Positions 32,441 to 43,007 of a stretch of 64,000 nucleotides of DNA are shown piece after piece. This DNA is from Jaltomata sinuosa. Taxonomy: Eukaryota > Streptophyta > Magnoliopsida > Solanales > Solanaceae. A model generated the notes under the pieces. It was not told the origin of the DNA. It made no database searches and saw only the letters and a list, made by a program, of their open reading frames with translations. Position 1 is the stretch's first letter. The number at the start of each line of letters is the position of its first letter. The position numbers and the translations under genes were made by a program. The stretch covers positions 310,001 through 374,000 of the forward strand of contig QJPP01001803.1 of NCBI GenBank assembly GCA_003996215.1. Reading direction: 5' to 3'.

Positions 32441-33589
32441 AGATCAGTGGTCAGCCTTTTTCTTTTTAAACATGGGGTGATGCCTTATGCGACTCGCACA
32501 TCAAGATATATGCATCTCATGAGAAGCGCACAATGTCACAATTTGGAATTTGTAGTTCCTTGCGTCCTTGTGAATTCCACATGTGATTCATAGAGGAAGA
32601 TGTGCCGAAGCATCGACCACCCGCAACAATCCAATCAACATTAACAATGGGGAATAAGGGATCACATTACCATAACTTCCGGGTACTCAAACTTCCCCGG
32701 ACTTCCATTGATATAAAGACAAACAAGAAATGAACTCAATGACTTCCCTTAAGATCGATGTTACCCCATCTATCATTGGAAACATCAAGCCCCCACTTGC
32801 ACTATGAATTTTCATAATATTAGAAACATTTAGCCCCCTCCCCACACAAGATCATATACCCCAAATATAATGGTAAACAAAAACCATGGGTATACATTCA
32901 GCGAAATCCAGCCTCAAGAGTCAATTTTTAATCAAAACCTCATAACAAACGATGATTTACTCTTAAAAACGACATCACCCAATCTATCATCGGGCCAAAT
33001 CATTCGTTCATCACAAGTGGGTTACTCAGACTTCACCCCAACATATAATTCAAGGCTAAAAATCACTATCAATCAACAGGCATTACCAAAATTAAAATTA
33101 TACCTAGTTGATACATAACGATATCATCAACACAACTTATGTTTGAGGACCCAAAATTTTTGGATCTCACCCAAAATTGACATGGAAATTCTACTAAGCA
33201 TGCTTCACAATATGAGTTCCCAACCTTCATGAAAATAAGTATTTAATATCTAGGAACTTATCACAAGTGAAGATTACGAAGGGGAGAGTGAAAACTGAAG
33301 CCTTTAGGTCCTTAGCAATGGTGACCCACAAAACCTTCCCAGAGAATAACGGCAGCAATGATGGTGGAGTGGTGGAGATGGTTGTGTGAAATGAGGAGAA
33401 GATATTGGGGGAGTATGAGGGAATTGGAGAAGATTGTGGGAGAGAATTTTAGGTTTTTGAGAGTAAAGATGGTTGAAGTAGGAGGAGAGAGGCGGTTTTA
33501 AAAGAAAAATAAGAAAAAAGTCGACCGAGTCATCTCTGGGTCGGGTCGGTCAACGGGTTAGGTTAATTAAATTTAAAACTTACCTTTGT
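32441..33589 (-). other. non-coding leader region, unit 1
   Basis: It corresponds to 14447-15300 of copy II in reverse. On the element strand it is rich in pyrimidines near 33290-33520. The short open frame 32870-33118 is kept in the duplicate (35746-35994), but I see no coding signature. Confidence 0.55.
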
Positions 33590-33850
33590 GTGCCGCGACA
33601 TGCGATTCGCACCAGACAAGGTGCGGATCGCATGGCACTTCGCACATGCCCCTTTTTCTCCCCTGGGTTTGCCCAGGCATCTGTTTTACCATGTGACAAA
33701 GGTGTGATGCACACTTTGGCTCATACGATGCGGACGGCCAACCACATGTTGCCTCTAAATTTTCAAATTTCCTTCAGGACTTTTTTTCACCATGCGATAG
33801 GTTGTGCGACATGCACAATTTCTTGTGCGGTCCGTATAGTCCACCGCACG
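33590..33850 (-). repeat. palindromic word tract, unit 1, post-gag
   Basis: GCCGCGACATGCGATTCGC, GGTGCGGATCGCATGGC, GTGCGACATGCACAATTTC, TTGTGCGGTCCG. The duplicate is at 36466-36720. Confidence 0.7.
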
Positions 33851-33951
33851 GCCCCTTTTTTTCCTTGCTTTCCCTTGTTCAATTTTTCCATCCATGAATT
33901 TCCTATAAAAACATCGAAATAATAAAAGATAACAAAAAACAAATAAAGAAA

Positions 33952-33998
33952 CTTGGGTTGCCTCCCAAGCAGTGCTTGATTTAACGTCACGGCACGAC
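33952..33998 (-). repeat. conserved post-gag motif, unit 1
   Basis: On the minus strand: GTCGTGCCGTGACGTTAAATC, then TTGGGAGGCAACCCAAG. The stem TTGGG/CCCAA is perfect here. Confidence 0.82.
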
Positions 33999-34014
33999 GA
34001 TACTACCTCAATCA

Positions 34015-35170
34015 TCAATCATTCTTTGGGTTGGTGATGGTGTCTCTAGGCAATGTCCCCTTCATCCTCGGGTTTATTTGGATTGAGAGGTGGTTCATTT
34101 GGGCCTCAAGATGCTTGATGGAGGCTGAGTGGGACCTCATAGTTTGGTGAAGTGTTGAGACCTCAATCTTTAGCTCGCTCACTCCCGTATTTGTGGTGTC
34201 CACCATCTTAAGAAGCAAGGACAACATGTCCTCCAACTTGGAATGGCCAGGGTTGCTTGTGCATGGTTGGTAGAGAGAGTCTGCCCTGTTTGGAGGTATA
34301 TAGGGATTCGAACTCCGGTGATTAAAATAATCTCCATCCTTGTCTCTATCCCACCAATTTTCATCTCTTTCTTTGTCTCGAATCCAACCTTGGTTCTCCT
34401 TCCTCGGGCAATAATACCCAGGATGAGAACCCACCAACACAAAACATAGCTTTCCATCAACCACAGTCATGAGCTTGTCATCACTAGCTTTGATTTCCGG
34501 TGTACTCACTGCATTCGCTGACTTAGCACCACTAGCTCCCATCACATGCTTGGCCATCAAGTCAATTTGTGTCATCATTTTGGCCATTGTCTCATCTCGC
34601 TCTTCCTCCTTTTTCTGCGTTTCATCAATCAAGATGGATGAGGGTCCTCCTGAAGTTGGCACATCCGCTTCTCTTATATGCCAAGCATAATTGGTCTTCG
34701 TCATTCTCTCTAACAAAGGTACCACCTCCAAGATTGTCAGCCACCAATTTATTCATAGAGTTCAATGATCGATAAAAGCTTTTTAGCATCACATAGTTTA
34801 ACAACTCATGATTTGGACACAAGAGAAGCTTCTTTTTGAATCTTAGCGAAACTTCATGAAGAGGCTCATCCGGGAGCTGCCTAAAGTTGGTAATCTCATC
34901 TTGTAGCTTCATTATTCGAGATAGAGGAAAGAATCTCATGGTAACAGCCTCAACCAACTTGGCCCAAGATATGATAGATTCATCCGGCAATTCTTCCAAC
35001 CACACTGTGGCTTCCCCCTTCAAGGAAAAAGGGAATAGGCGCAATCGAATAGACTCTTGGGAGATATGTTGATATATGAATGGTTGGCAAATCTCCACAA
35101 AATTTTGAATATGCCGGTTGGCATCTTCATGTGCTGCTCCACCAAATAGACCTTCATTTGGATTAAGTGG
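34015..35170 (-). pseudogene. Athila gag, unit 1 (N-terminus replaced at duplication junction)
   Basis: The frame 35188-34625 has [84 protein letters not shown] and LNSMNKLVADNLGGG: a nearly complete capsid domain. A single shift near 34720 leads into the second frame (34731-34015) with LLERMTKTNYAWHIREA, a KEEERDETMAKMMTQIDLM helix, a Cys-poor PGYYCPRKENQGW stretch and a long helix ending INPRMKG. The first residues now come from the word tract of unit 2 because the duplication breakpoint lies inside the gag N-terminus. A stop follows PKND with no protease, and the post-gag motif begins within 20 bp. Confidence 0.85.
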
Positions 35171-35420
35171 ACCATGTGCGAAATGCACCAGAGAGAGTGT
35201 GCGTCACATGTGCTATCGCATAAGTAGATAGAATCCTACAGGGATTTTCCATCGAGGTGCAAAGCTGGTGCAATTTGCACCATCAGAAGTGTGTGTTGCA
35301 GCTGGCGTTGCCCCTCAGATCAGTGGCCAGCCTTTTTCTTTTTAAACATGGGGTGATGCCTTATGCGACTCTCACATCAAGATATATGCATCTCATGAGA
35401 AGCGCACAATGTCACAATTT

Positions 35421-36465
35421 GGAATTTGTAGTTCCTTGTGTCCTTGTGAATTCCACATGTGATTCGTAGAGCAAGATGTGCCAAAGCATCAAGCACCCGC
35501 AACAATCCAATCAACATTAACAATGGGGAATAAGGGATCACATTACCATAAGTTCAGGGTACTCAGACTTCCCCGGACTTCCATTGATATAAAGACAAAC
35601 AAGAAATGAACTCAATGACTTCCCTTAAGATCGATGCTACCCCATCTATCATTGGGAACATTAAGCCCGCACTTGCACCATGAATTTCCATAATATTAGC
35701 AACATTTAGCCCCCTCCTCACACAAGATCATATACCCCAAATATAATGGTAAACAAAAATCATGGGTATACATTCAGCGAAATCCAGCCTCAAGAGTCAA
35801 TTTTTAATCAAAACCTCATAACAAACGATGATTTACTCTTAAAAATGACATCACCCAATCTATCATCGGGCCAAATCATTCGTTCATCACAAGTAGGTTA
35901 CTCAGACTTCACCCCAACATATAATTCAAGGCTAAAAATCACTATCAATCAACACGCATTACAAAAATTAAAGTTATACCTAGTTGATACATAGCGATAT
36001 CATCAACACAACTTATGTTTGGGGACCCAAAATTTTTGGATCTCACCCAAAATTGACATGGAAATTCTACTAAGCATGCTTCACAATATGAGTTCCAAAC
36101 CTTCATGAAAATAAGTATTTAATATCTAGGAACTTATCACAAGTGAAGATTACGAAGGGGAGAGTGAAAACTGAAGCCTTTAGTTCCTTAACAATGGTGA
36201 CCCACAAAACCTTCTCGGAGAATGACGGCGGCGATGATGGTGGAGTGGTGGAGATGGTTGTGTGAAATGAGGAGAAGATATTGGGGGAGTATGAGGGAAT
36301 TGGAGAAGATTGTGGGAGAGAATTTTAGGTTTTTGAGAGTAAAGATGGTTGAAGTAGGAGGAGAGAGGCGGTTTTAAAAGAAAAATAAGAAAAAAGTCGA
36401 CCGAGTCATCCCTGGGTCGGGTCGGTCAACGGGTTAGGTTAATTAAATTTAAAACTTACCTTTGT
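35421..36465 (-). other. non-coding leader region, unit 2
   Basis: The duplicate of 32545-33589. No gene seen. Confidence 0.55.
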
Positions 36466-36720
36466 GTGCCGCGACATGCGATTCGCACTAGACAAGGTGC
36501 GGATCGCATGGCACTTCGCACATGCCTCTTTTTCTCCCCTGGGTTTGCCCAGGCATCTGTTTTACCATGTGAGAAAGGTGTGATGCACACTTTGGCTCAT
36601 ACGATCCGGACGGCCAACCACATGTTGCCTCTAAATTTTCAAATTTCCTTAAGGACTTTTTTTCACCATGAGATAGGCTGTGCGACATGCACAATTTCTT
36701 GTGCGGTCCGCATAGTCCAC
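36466..36720 (-). repeat. palindromic word tract, unit 2, post-gag
   Basis: The duplicate of 33590-33850, with small changes (for example GATGCGGACGG to GATCCGGACGG). Confidence 0.7.
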
Positions 36721-36828
36721 CGCACGGCCCCTTTTTTTCCTTGCTTTCCCTTGTTCAATTTTTCCATCCATGAATTCCCCACAAAAACATCGAAACAATA
36801 AAAGATAACCAAAAACAAATAAAGAAAC

Positions 36829-36874
36829 TTAGGTTGCCTCCCAAGCAGTGCTTGATTTAACGTCACGACACGAC
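36829..36874 (-). repeat. conserved post-gag motif, unit 2
   Basis: As at 33952-33998 but with one stem base changed (CTTAGGTTGCCTCCCAAG on the plus strand). Confidence 0.8.
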
Positions 36875-36888
36875 GATACTACCTCAAT

Positions 36889-38030
36889 CATCAATCATTC
36901 TTTGGGTTGGTGATGGTGTCTCTAGGAAATGTCCCCTTCATCCTTGGGTTTATTTGGATAGAGAGGTGGTTCATTTGGGCCTCAAGATGCTTGATGGAGG
37001 CTGAGTAGGACCTCATAGTTTGGTGAAGTGTTGAGACCTCAATCTTTAGCTCGCTCACTCCCGTATTTGTGGTGTCCACCATCTTAAGAAGCAAGGACAA
37101 CATGTCCTCCAACTTGGAATGGCCAGGGTTGCTTGTGCATGGTTGGTAGAGAGAGTCTGCCCTGTTTGGAGGTATATAGGGATTCAAACTCCGGTGATTA
37201 AAACAATCTCCATCCTTGTCTCTATCTCGCCAATTTCCATCTCTTTCTTTGTCTCGAATCCAACCTTGGTTCTCCTTCCTCGGGCAATAATACCCAGGAT
37301 GAGAACCCACCGACACAAAACATAGCTTTTCATCAACCACAGTCATGAGCTTGTCATCACTAGCTTTGATTTCCGGTGTACTCACTGCATTCGCTGACTT
37401 AGCACCACTAGCTCCCATCACATGCTTGGACATCAAGTCAATTTGTGTCATCATTTTGGCCATTGTCTCATCTCGCTCTTCCTCCTTTTTCTGCGTTTCA
37501 TCAATCAAGATGGATGAGGGTTCTCCTGAAGTTGGCACATCCGCTTCTCTTGTATGCCAAGCATAATTGGTCTTCGTCATTCTCTCTAACAAAGGTACCA
37601 CCTCAAAGATTGTCAGCCACCAATTTATTCATAGAGTTCAATGATCGATAGAAGCTTTTTAGCATCACATAGTTTAACAACTCATGATTTGGACACAAGA
37701 GAAGCTTCTTTTTGCAACCACACTGTGGCTTCCCCCTTCAAGGAAAAAGGGAATAGGCGCAATCGAATAGACTCTTGGGAGATATGTTGAAATATGAATG
37801 GTTGGCAAATCTCTACAAAATTCTGAATATGCCGGTTGGCATCTTCATGTGCTGCTCCACCAAATAGACCTTCATTTGGATTAAGTGGAGCATGGTGCTA
37901 GTCACATGAAAAACAACATTTCCCACCGTAGGGGGTAGACGGATTACACCTACACCTCCTGCATCATAGGCTCATCCTTGTCGGCTTTCATGAAGCCTTC
38001 AACACTCTCATTGTCGTTGGCTTCATTCAT
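36889..38030 (-). pseudogene. Athila gag, unit 2 (native N-terminus, internal deletion)
   Basis: The native start is [20 protein letters not shown] at 38030, followed after shifts by [20 protein letters not shown], the same N-terminal block as copies II (11508) and IV (63878). About 158 bp of the capsid region are deleted at 37714 (CTTCTTTTTG|CAACCACACTGTGG on the plus strand), removing the middle helices. The C-terminal frame 37601-36891 is open and nearly identical to unit 1: LLERMTKTNYAWHTREA through INPRMKGTF. So neither gag copy is complete, although together they cover the gene. It lies directly downstream of the PBS. Confidence 0.85.
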
Positions 38031-38134
38031 AGTCTAGCCTGCTTAATTAAAACACAAACAACAAACAAAAGTAAAAGAAACATTTACTCTTAAGGTGATT
38101 TCAAAACAACAATCAAAAATAGCTATCAACTCAA

Positions 38135-38153
38135 GTTCCCGGCAATGACGCCA
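38135..38153 (-). other. primer binding site, tRNA-Asp type, Athila III
   Basis: On the minus strand: TGGCGTCATTGCCGGGAAC, 4 bases after the LTR end. It differs by two substitutions and one missing G from the tRNA-Asp complement. Confidence 0.85.
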
Positions 38154-38157
38154 TTTT

Positions 38158-39648
38158 TTATGAACGCTCAAATCCTGCTCTCCAATTAGGAGGCCATGGC
38201 GATCGAGCAGCAAACCAAAATCTATAAACACAATGAGTGTCGGGGTTGTACCCAATGGATTTGGGGTAGCTATATATCAATTGTAGTTGATTGAGTTCAA
38301 GGTGAGAGTAATTTGTCAAAACTACAAGTAAAAGGATGGGGGTAATAGGGAAAGTTGTCACTACAATCGCAATTCAATTAAAAATAAGCAGACTAAAGCG
38401 GATGTATCAAGTTTAACTAGACGACTAGGGATGCATATCCGATAGGGTTTTTGTTATGGGTTCGGGTAATTACCAATTCATACCAATTTTTGCTTACTAA
38501 CATGAATAGCATTGGTCATAAGTAAGATTTGCTTATCTCTCATTCAACAATCTTATTTCTGATGATCTCGGCTAGAGCATAATCGGTTTTACCAATAAAC
38601 AACCAATCTAGCTTGGGAGGTCACACTATCTCTAGCTTAGACCGTTAAATGGGAGAATCCGACGATAAGACTATTCCTAGCCTCAAATATGAGTGGAATC
38701 CCAAGTTTCCACTAACAATCTCACATCAAAACTATAAAATCCTTTCTCACGCAATCACATAGTCAAGTAATGTAAATTAATGTTTGCAACAACCAATTTT
38801 AGGATTAAAACTAGGTGAAATTGTTAGACCCATGTCAATTAAGCAACTACAAGAAAGAATAGATAACACCCATACCCATTTTTTAAACACCCATCATCAA
38901 TGCACCCGTAGACAAGAGAATTTAGCCACTCATTATGAGAGAGAAAGAGATACTAGCTGGGTAATTTAAAATCCCTTCCAATAGAGCTGAATTTCATGTT
39001 TTAGCTTCAATTTGAGTACAAAATTGTTAACCAAGATAATTGGATTGAAACCTTCTTCTCAATGAAGGTGGAAAGCTTAGTCTCCAACCTCAAAGGTCTT
39101 CAAAATATTTATAATGACACAAGTTATTTACAATTGCGCCTGAAAAGGCCTTTATAGTTTTCCAAAATGTCACAAAAAATTAGGACAAAAATGCCCTTTG
39201 GGCTGTGTGCGGTGCGATGTGCGGTTCGCGTGTTGCGATGTGCGCATCGCACACTGCCTCTGGTTGAACCAATAGCTTCAGCTAGAATTTGGAGCTCTGT
39301 GTGAAAGGGGTGTAGTTCGCACCTCAGGATGTGCGCATCACACAACTACCAGACCTCATTATAGACTCTTTAGTGACCTTATGCTCTTGTGCGGAGGAGG
39401 TGTGGTTTACACCTCGGTCTGTGCGTGTTGGATGGTCACCGCAGCTCTGATCAGAATCTTTAGCCTTCTCTAACACTTCACACTTCACTCTATTTGAGCT
39501 CTTTTGGGTCCGTTTCCTTGTTTATCATCATCTATAAAAAGTACCTGCATAGACATCAATAAAGGCCATAAGAGCCTCAAATCTATTCAAAACATAACAA
39601 TAATTCATGTATATAGGCTCAATAAATTGGTAGATTACTGACTTATCA
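38158..39648 (-). repeat. Athila III 5' LTR
   Basis: 1491 bp, ending in ACTTATCA on the plus strand, next to the ACCAC duplication. The word tract 39201-39440 (GTGCGATGTGCGGTTCGCG, GATGTGCGCATCGCAC) is at the same place as in the partner LTR but with different bases. Confidence 0.88.
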
Positions 39649-39653
39649 ACCAC
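39649..39653 (+). repeat. target-site duplication ACCAC, right copy
   Basis: Identical to 24410-24414. Removing one copy and the element rejoins the Del/Tekay gag and protease. Confidence 0.85.
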
Positions 39654-40781
39654 AAGAACTAGAAGCAGTGCCCTGCTGGGCCAGTCGACCTCCTGATGAT
39701 GCTGAGGAAGATTGAGTCCTTCTACCTCCTTGTCCCTTCTTAGCTTAGGGGAAATCCTTAATCTTGTGTCCAACCTACTAAACCCAAATCATCCTTCTAA
39801 ACCAGCTAAACACTCACAAGAATGACTTTTACCACACTTGTTGCAAGAAGGGTAAGGAGTCCCCCTAGCGACGATCCCCTGCGAATAGGAACCAGATCCT
39901 TTATGAGTCTGATCATGATGAGGCTTGGAGGCCTGGGTAGGAACACTAGCTAAGGAATGAACGGGTCCTGATGATTTCTTCTTAAATTAAGAGTGATGTC
40001 CACCTCCGTACCTATGATGGCCAAAACTTGAACTCTCTGACCTAACCCTCTTAGTCTCCCTTGCCATCTCCCTCAACTTTTCTCCCTCAATCTGTTGGGC
40101 ATGAGTCATAAGTCAAGAAATATCCATGTCACCCAAAAGCATCATGGACCTACACTACTTTTTCACCAAAAATGATACTCTATAAACATACTTACTCATC
40201 TCATCCCACGGGTCAACCACCATGGAAGGAACATACCTAGAAAGCAGGGTGAACTTCAACCCTTACTCCTGCACCATCATGGAACCTTGCCTCAAATTCA
40301 CGAATCCTTCAGCCTTAGCTTTCCTCAACTCCCTCGGAAAGAAATGGTCAAGAAAGGCCTTCTCAAAACACTCCCAAGAAATAGGGGCAACATCCCTATC
40401 CCTAGCATCTTTCCATTTAGTAAACCAAATATGAGCCATGTCCTTGAGTTGATAGGAAGCTAGATCAACACCCTCGACACCAACAAGTTGCATCACACTA
40501 AAGAATTTCTTTACCTCATCAAAGAAATTATGCGGATCCTCACCAACTTTCAAAACCCAGAACTCAAGTGGGTTTATGCGAATGAAGTCTCGAACTCGGG
40601 CCAATATTCCACATTGAGGGTGGACGGGGATAAAATCATGTTGATTGGCCTGTGTGGCCATAGTCTTGGCTAGCATATGAATAGCATTCCTGAACCCCGC
40701 ATTTATGACCTTGAGGTCTGAAATCTGAGGATTTGCATTTAAGGCATTGGCCCGGTGAGGCATAGCACAGCGAGGAGGCAT
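39654..40781 (-). pseudogene. gag of Del/Tekay element
   Basis: The minus-strand start MPPRCAMPHRANALNANPQI opens 172 residues (40781-40263) with FIRINPLEFWVLKVGEDPHN, FFDEVKKFFSVMQLV, ASYQLKDMAHIWFTKWKD, FEKAFLDHFFPRELRKAKAE and FVNLRQGSMMVQE, then a stop: a full chromovirus capsid domain. Beyond the stop LMTHAQQIEGEKLREMARE and a zinc knuckle CNKCGKSHSCEC (39800-39870; the family usually has HxGEC) are readable. Further stops follow. The gene ends at the ACCAC duplication and continues at 24409 into protease. It packages element RNA in the cytoplasm. Confidence 0.9.
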
Positions 40782-40974
40782 AATCTAAAATGCATAAAGA
40801 ATGGATTAGAGGGTTAATAAAGGTAATATCTATCGCATGATATTGATTAAGGAAGTAGTGAAGTTCTTCATAAGACACCTCATAGCTTTTCTCGCATAAG
40901 TGTGGCACGCTTCACACACATGAAAGAGACTCTACTCGATGCAGCTATCAGACACCCTAGGATTCTTGAACCTG
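40782..40974 (-). other. untranslated leader of Del/Tekay element
   Basis: About 190 bp between PBS and gag start; no gene. Confidence 0.6.
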
Positions 40975-40989
40975 ATTTTCTGATACCAA
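40975..40989 (-). other. primer binding site, initiator tRNA-Met type
   Basis: On the minus strand TTGGTATCAGAAAA, against TGGTATCAGAGC, the complement of the plant initiator tRNA-Met, three bases after the LTR. Confidence 0.85.
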
Positions 40990-40992
40990 GTT

Positions 40993-43007
40993 TGTCATGC
41001 CCCGAGGCTACCCCCTAGGTGCAACACGGGACTCGGGACCATAAGTGTCTGAAGTTAACCCTTGGTCATAGCGTACTCAGACATTCATAAGAAAGAATAG
41101 CAGAAACATATTAAATGAAGATTGGAAACCATATTGATATAAAACAAAGTATAAGAAGTATCAAATCCAGATACAAAATACAAGTCTAGCTATGTTTGAA
41201 GCCTCTAAACTGTCATAAGAGTTGATGGGACAAGACCCCAACTAACTCGAGAATCTAAAAGAAAGACAATAAAAGTACTAGCATAGATAAGGTCCCTAGG
41301 TAATGAGGACTCACCAACCAAATCTGGACACCCGACAATTTCTGGCCACGAGCCGGAGCGAAGGAGCCTGAATCTGCATCATCAAGAGGATGCATCACCA
41401 AATATACGTCAGTACTATAGGATGTACTGAGTCTGTAAGATATCCATGAATATGGTAAAAACATACTTACAACATGATTAAAACTGAGTTCATGCATAAT
41501 CAGGAAAATCATAAGTAAATATCATAGTTTGAGTAATAAGCATGAGACATAAGTCAAATCTCAAAATAAGATATCATAAAGCTTAGAAAAACTTGAAAAA
41601 ATTCATACCGGAGTTTTTATAACCGACAATAGACCATGTGAGCTACATGAAATCTAACTATATAACTCTAGTTAGCAAAGCTGCCCTAAACCCTGCCAAG
41701 GAACGGGACCCTATAATCCAACTATATAATCCTACTTGGCAAAGCTGCCCTAATGCCAGCTAAAGCATATAAAACCATGATCAAATATGGAACAACTTTC
41801 ATAAGCCCATAAAGCAATTCATAACTTACCCTGGCAATGTAGTTTTAGACTCGGGTAATCGAACCCTCATCACTCGGTGCTAAATACTACTCCCAAAATA
41901 TACATATAGCTCATATAATATACTTGTGGCATATCTGATGTCAAATCTGTTTGAAAAGCACAAAGACATATCTGATGTCATGCAATTCTCATATAGTAAG
42001 TCCTTGAAGCTTAGCATAGCAATAATTCAAAACATACTTTTCTTTCTAAATTCATAACTTGAAGAATTAGGCATGCAATTTTATAAATACATAAGGTCAT
42101 GTTATCTAACATGCTAATTTTCACTTGAAATCATGAAATTCAATGGGATCATGCTAGAAATCATCTTTAATGTATGTGCTTTTGAAATCAATTAAGAAAC
42201 CTCAAGTAAAACATAGATAAGTAATAAGAAATCATGAATTGAAGTTTCAAAACTGGACCCATAAGTTTTCCCCAATTTGGGTAAGAACCCTAATTTTATA
42301 AATTCATAAATCGAAGTAGAAATCATGGGTTTTGGGCATAAGGGTGAAGGGAATCCCTTATTGAATACCCACGTACCTTATTGAAGCTTTGTATGCTAAA
42401 TTGAAAAGAATATAGGCTTGAAAATGGAGGTTCTTACTTGCAGCTTGAGACAAGGAGAAGAGGAACTCTTTCTTATTTTGGAATAGAATGACTTAGAATG
42501 AAAAGAGCTTAGGCCATTAGGGGATAAAACCCTACTAAAAGTTGTCAAAACAACCTCACTTAAAAGTTAAAAGGGTAGATAATTACAAAAATACCCCAAG
42601 TGCTTACAATTTCAAGCTACAGAAAAATCCCACCTCACGGGCTACCTGACAGGCATTATATCCATGATGGCACATCATACCCAGGTATCTGGTAAGGTCA
42701 TCTGAGGCAAGGGCTTCTGGAAGGTTCTGATGCCATGTTTCCATGGCCTATCACAAATGCGATGCCCGTGGGGTATGCCTGTCAAAGCACTATAGAATAT
42801 TGACGACAGGTTCCCATGGGCTATCGCATCCGCGATGCCCATCATGACCGCTCATCAACTGCGAGGAGACTGGCTTAGAGCTACAGGGCATCCCATGGGC
42901 TGTCTGAGCTACGACGCCCATGGAGCTTCCCGTGGTGGTCAATAGTTGTAGCAACAAAATTTCAGGATTTTGAGTTTGATAGCTAATTTGAGTTCCAGGG
43001 TGTTACA
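40993..43007 (-). repeat. Del/Tekay 5' LTR
   Basis: 2015 bp, homologous along its whole length to 18682-20711. It ends GGGTGTTACA on the plus strand next to CAATT. Its word tract is at 42630-42950. Confidence 0.9.

Larger units (their letters stand above)
32297..35170 (-). repeat. tandem duplication unit 1 (2874 bp) in Athila III
   Basis: It starts ACCATGTGCGAAATGC and ends GGATTAAGTGG. It is repeated at 35171-37888 with a few percent divergence. It contains leader, word tracts, post-gag motif and a gag lacking its first residues. Confidence 0.9.
35171..37888 (-). repeat. tandem duplication unit 2 (2718 bp) in Athila III
   Basis: The second copy of 32297-35170, with a deletion of about 158 bp inside gag (junction near 37714). 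The breakpoints share GGA-C/G-CATG: AAGTGG|AGCATGG and GTGCGG|ACCATGT recombined to AAGTGG|ACCATGT. Confidence 0.9.
24415..39648 (-). mobile_element. Athila copy III, non-autonomous, nested in Del/Tekay
   Basis: 15.2 kb, bounded by LTRs 24415-25908 and 38158-39648 and by perfect ACCAC duplications. Minus-strand order: LTR, tRNA-Asp PBS, gag, post-gag motif, word tract, leader, [tandem duplicate of this gag-leader unit], word tract, second ORF, hairpin array, [foreign gag and leader], 3' non-coding region with G-tract, polypurine tract, LTR. No protease, RT, RNase H or integrase of its own was found. The LTRs differ by roughly 10-12 percent in sampled stretches. Confidence 0.9.
18682..43007 (-). 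mobile_element. Del/Tekay-like chromovirus, split by Athila III
   Basis: LTRs at 18682-20711 and 40993-43007 are about 2.0 kb each and read TGTCAC/TGACCCCGAGG...GGGTGTTACA on the plus strand. The flanking 5-mers are CAATG (18677-18681) and CAATT (43008-43012), one mismatch. Joining the flanks restores the Athila II 3' region: GGAGAAGAAAAG...CAATT-CAAGGTAGCACC, which matches the reverse of 26755-26820. The coding order on the minus strand is PBS, gag, [Athila III], PR, RT, RNase H, IN with chromodomain. Without the nested copy and its duplication it is about 9.1 kb. The LTRs differ by roughly 12-15 percent in sampled stretches, so it is an old insertion. Confidence 0.9.

Noticed and set aside
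34243..34775. Plus-strand frames of 68-73 residues, repeated at 37119-37651
   Set aside because: Antisense of the duplicated Athila gag; conserved only because the DNA is duplicated.
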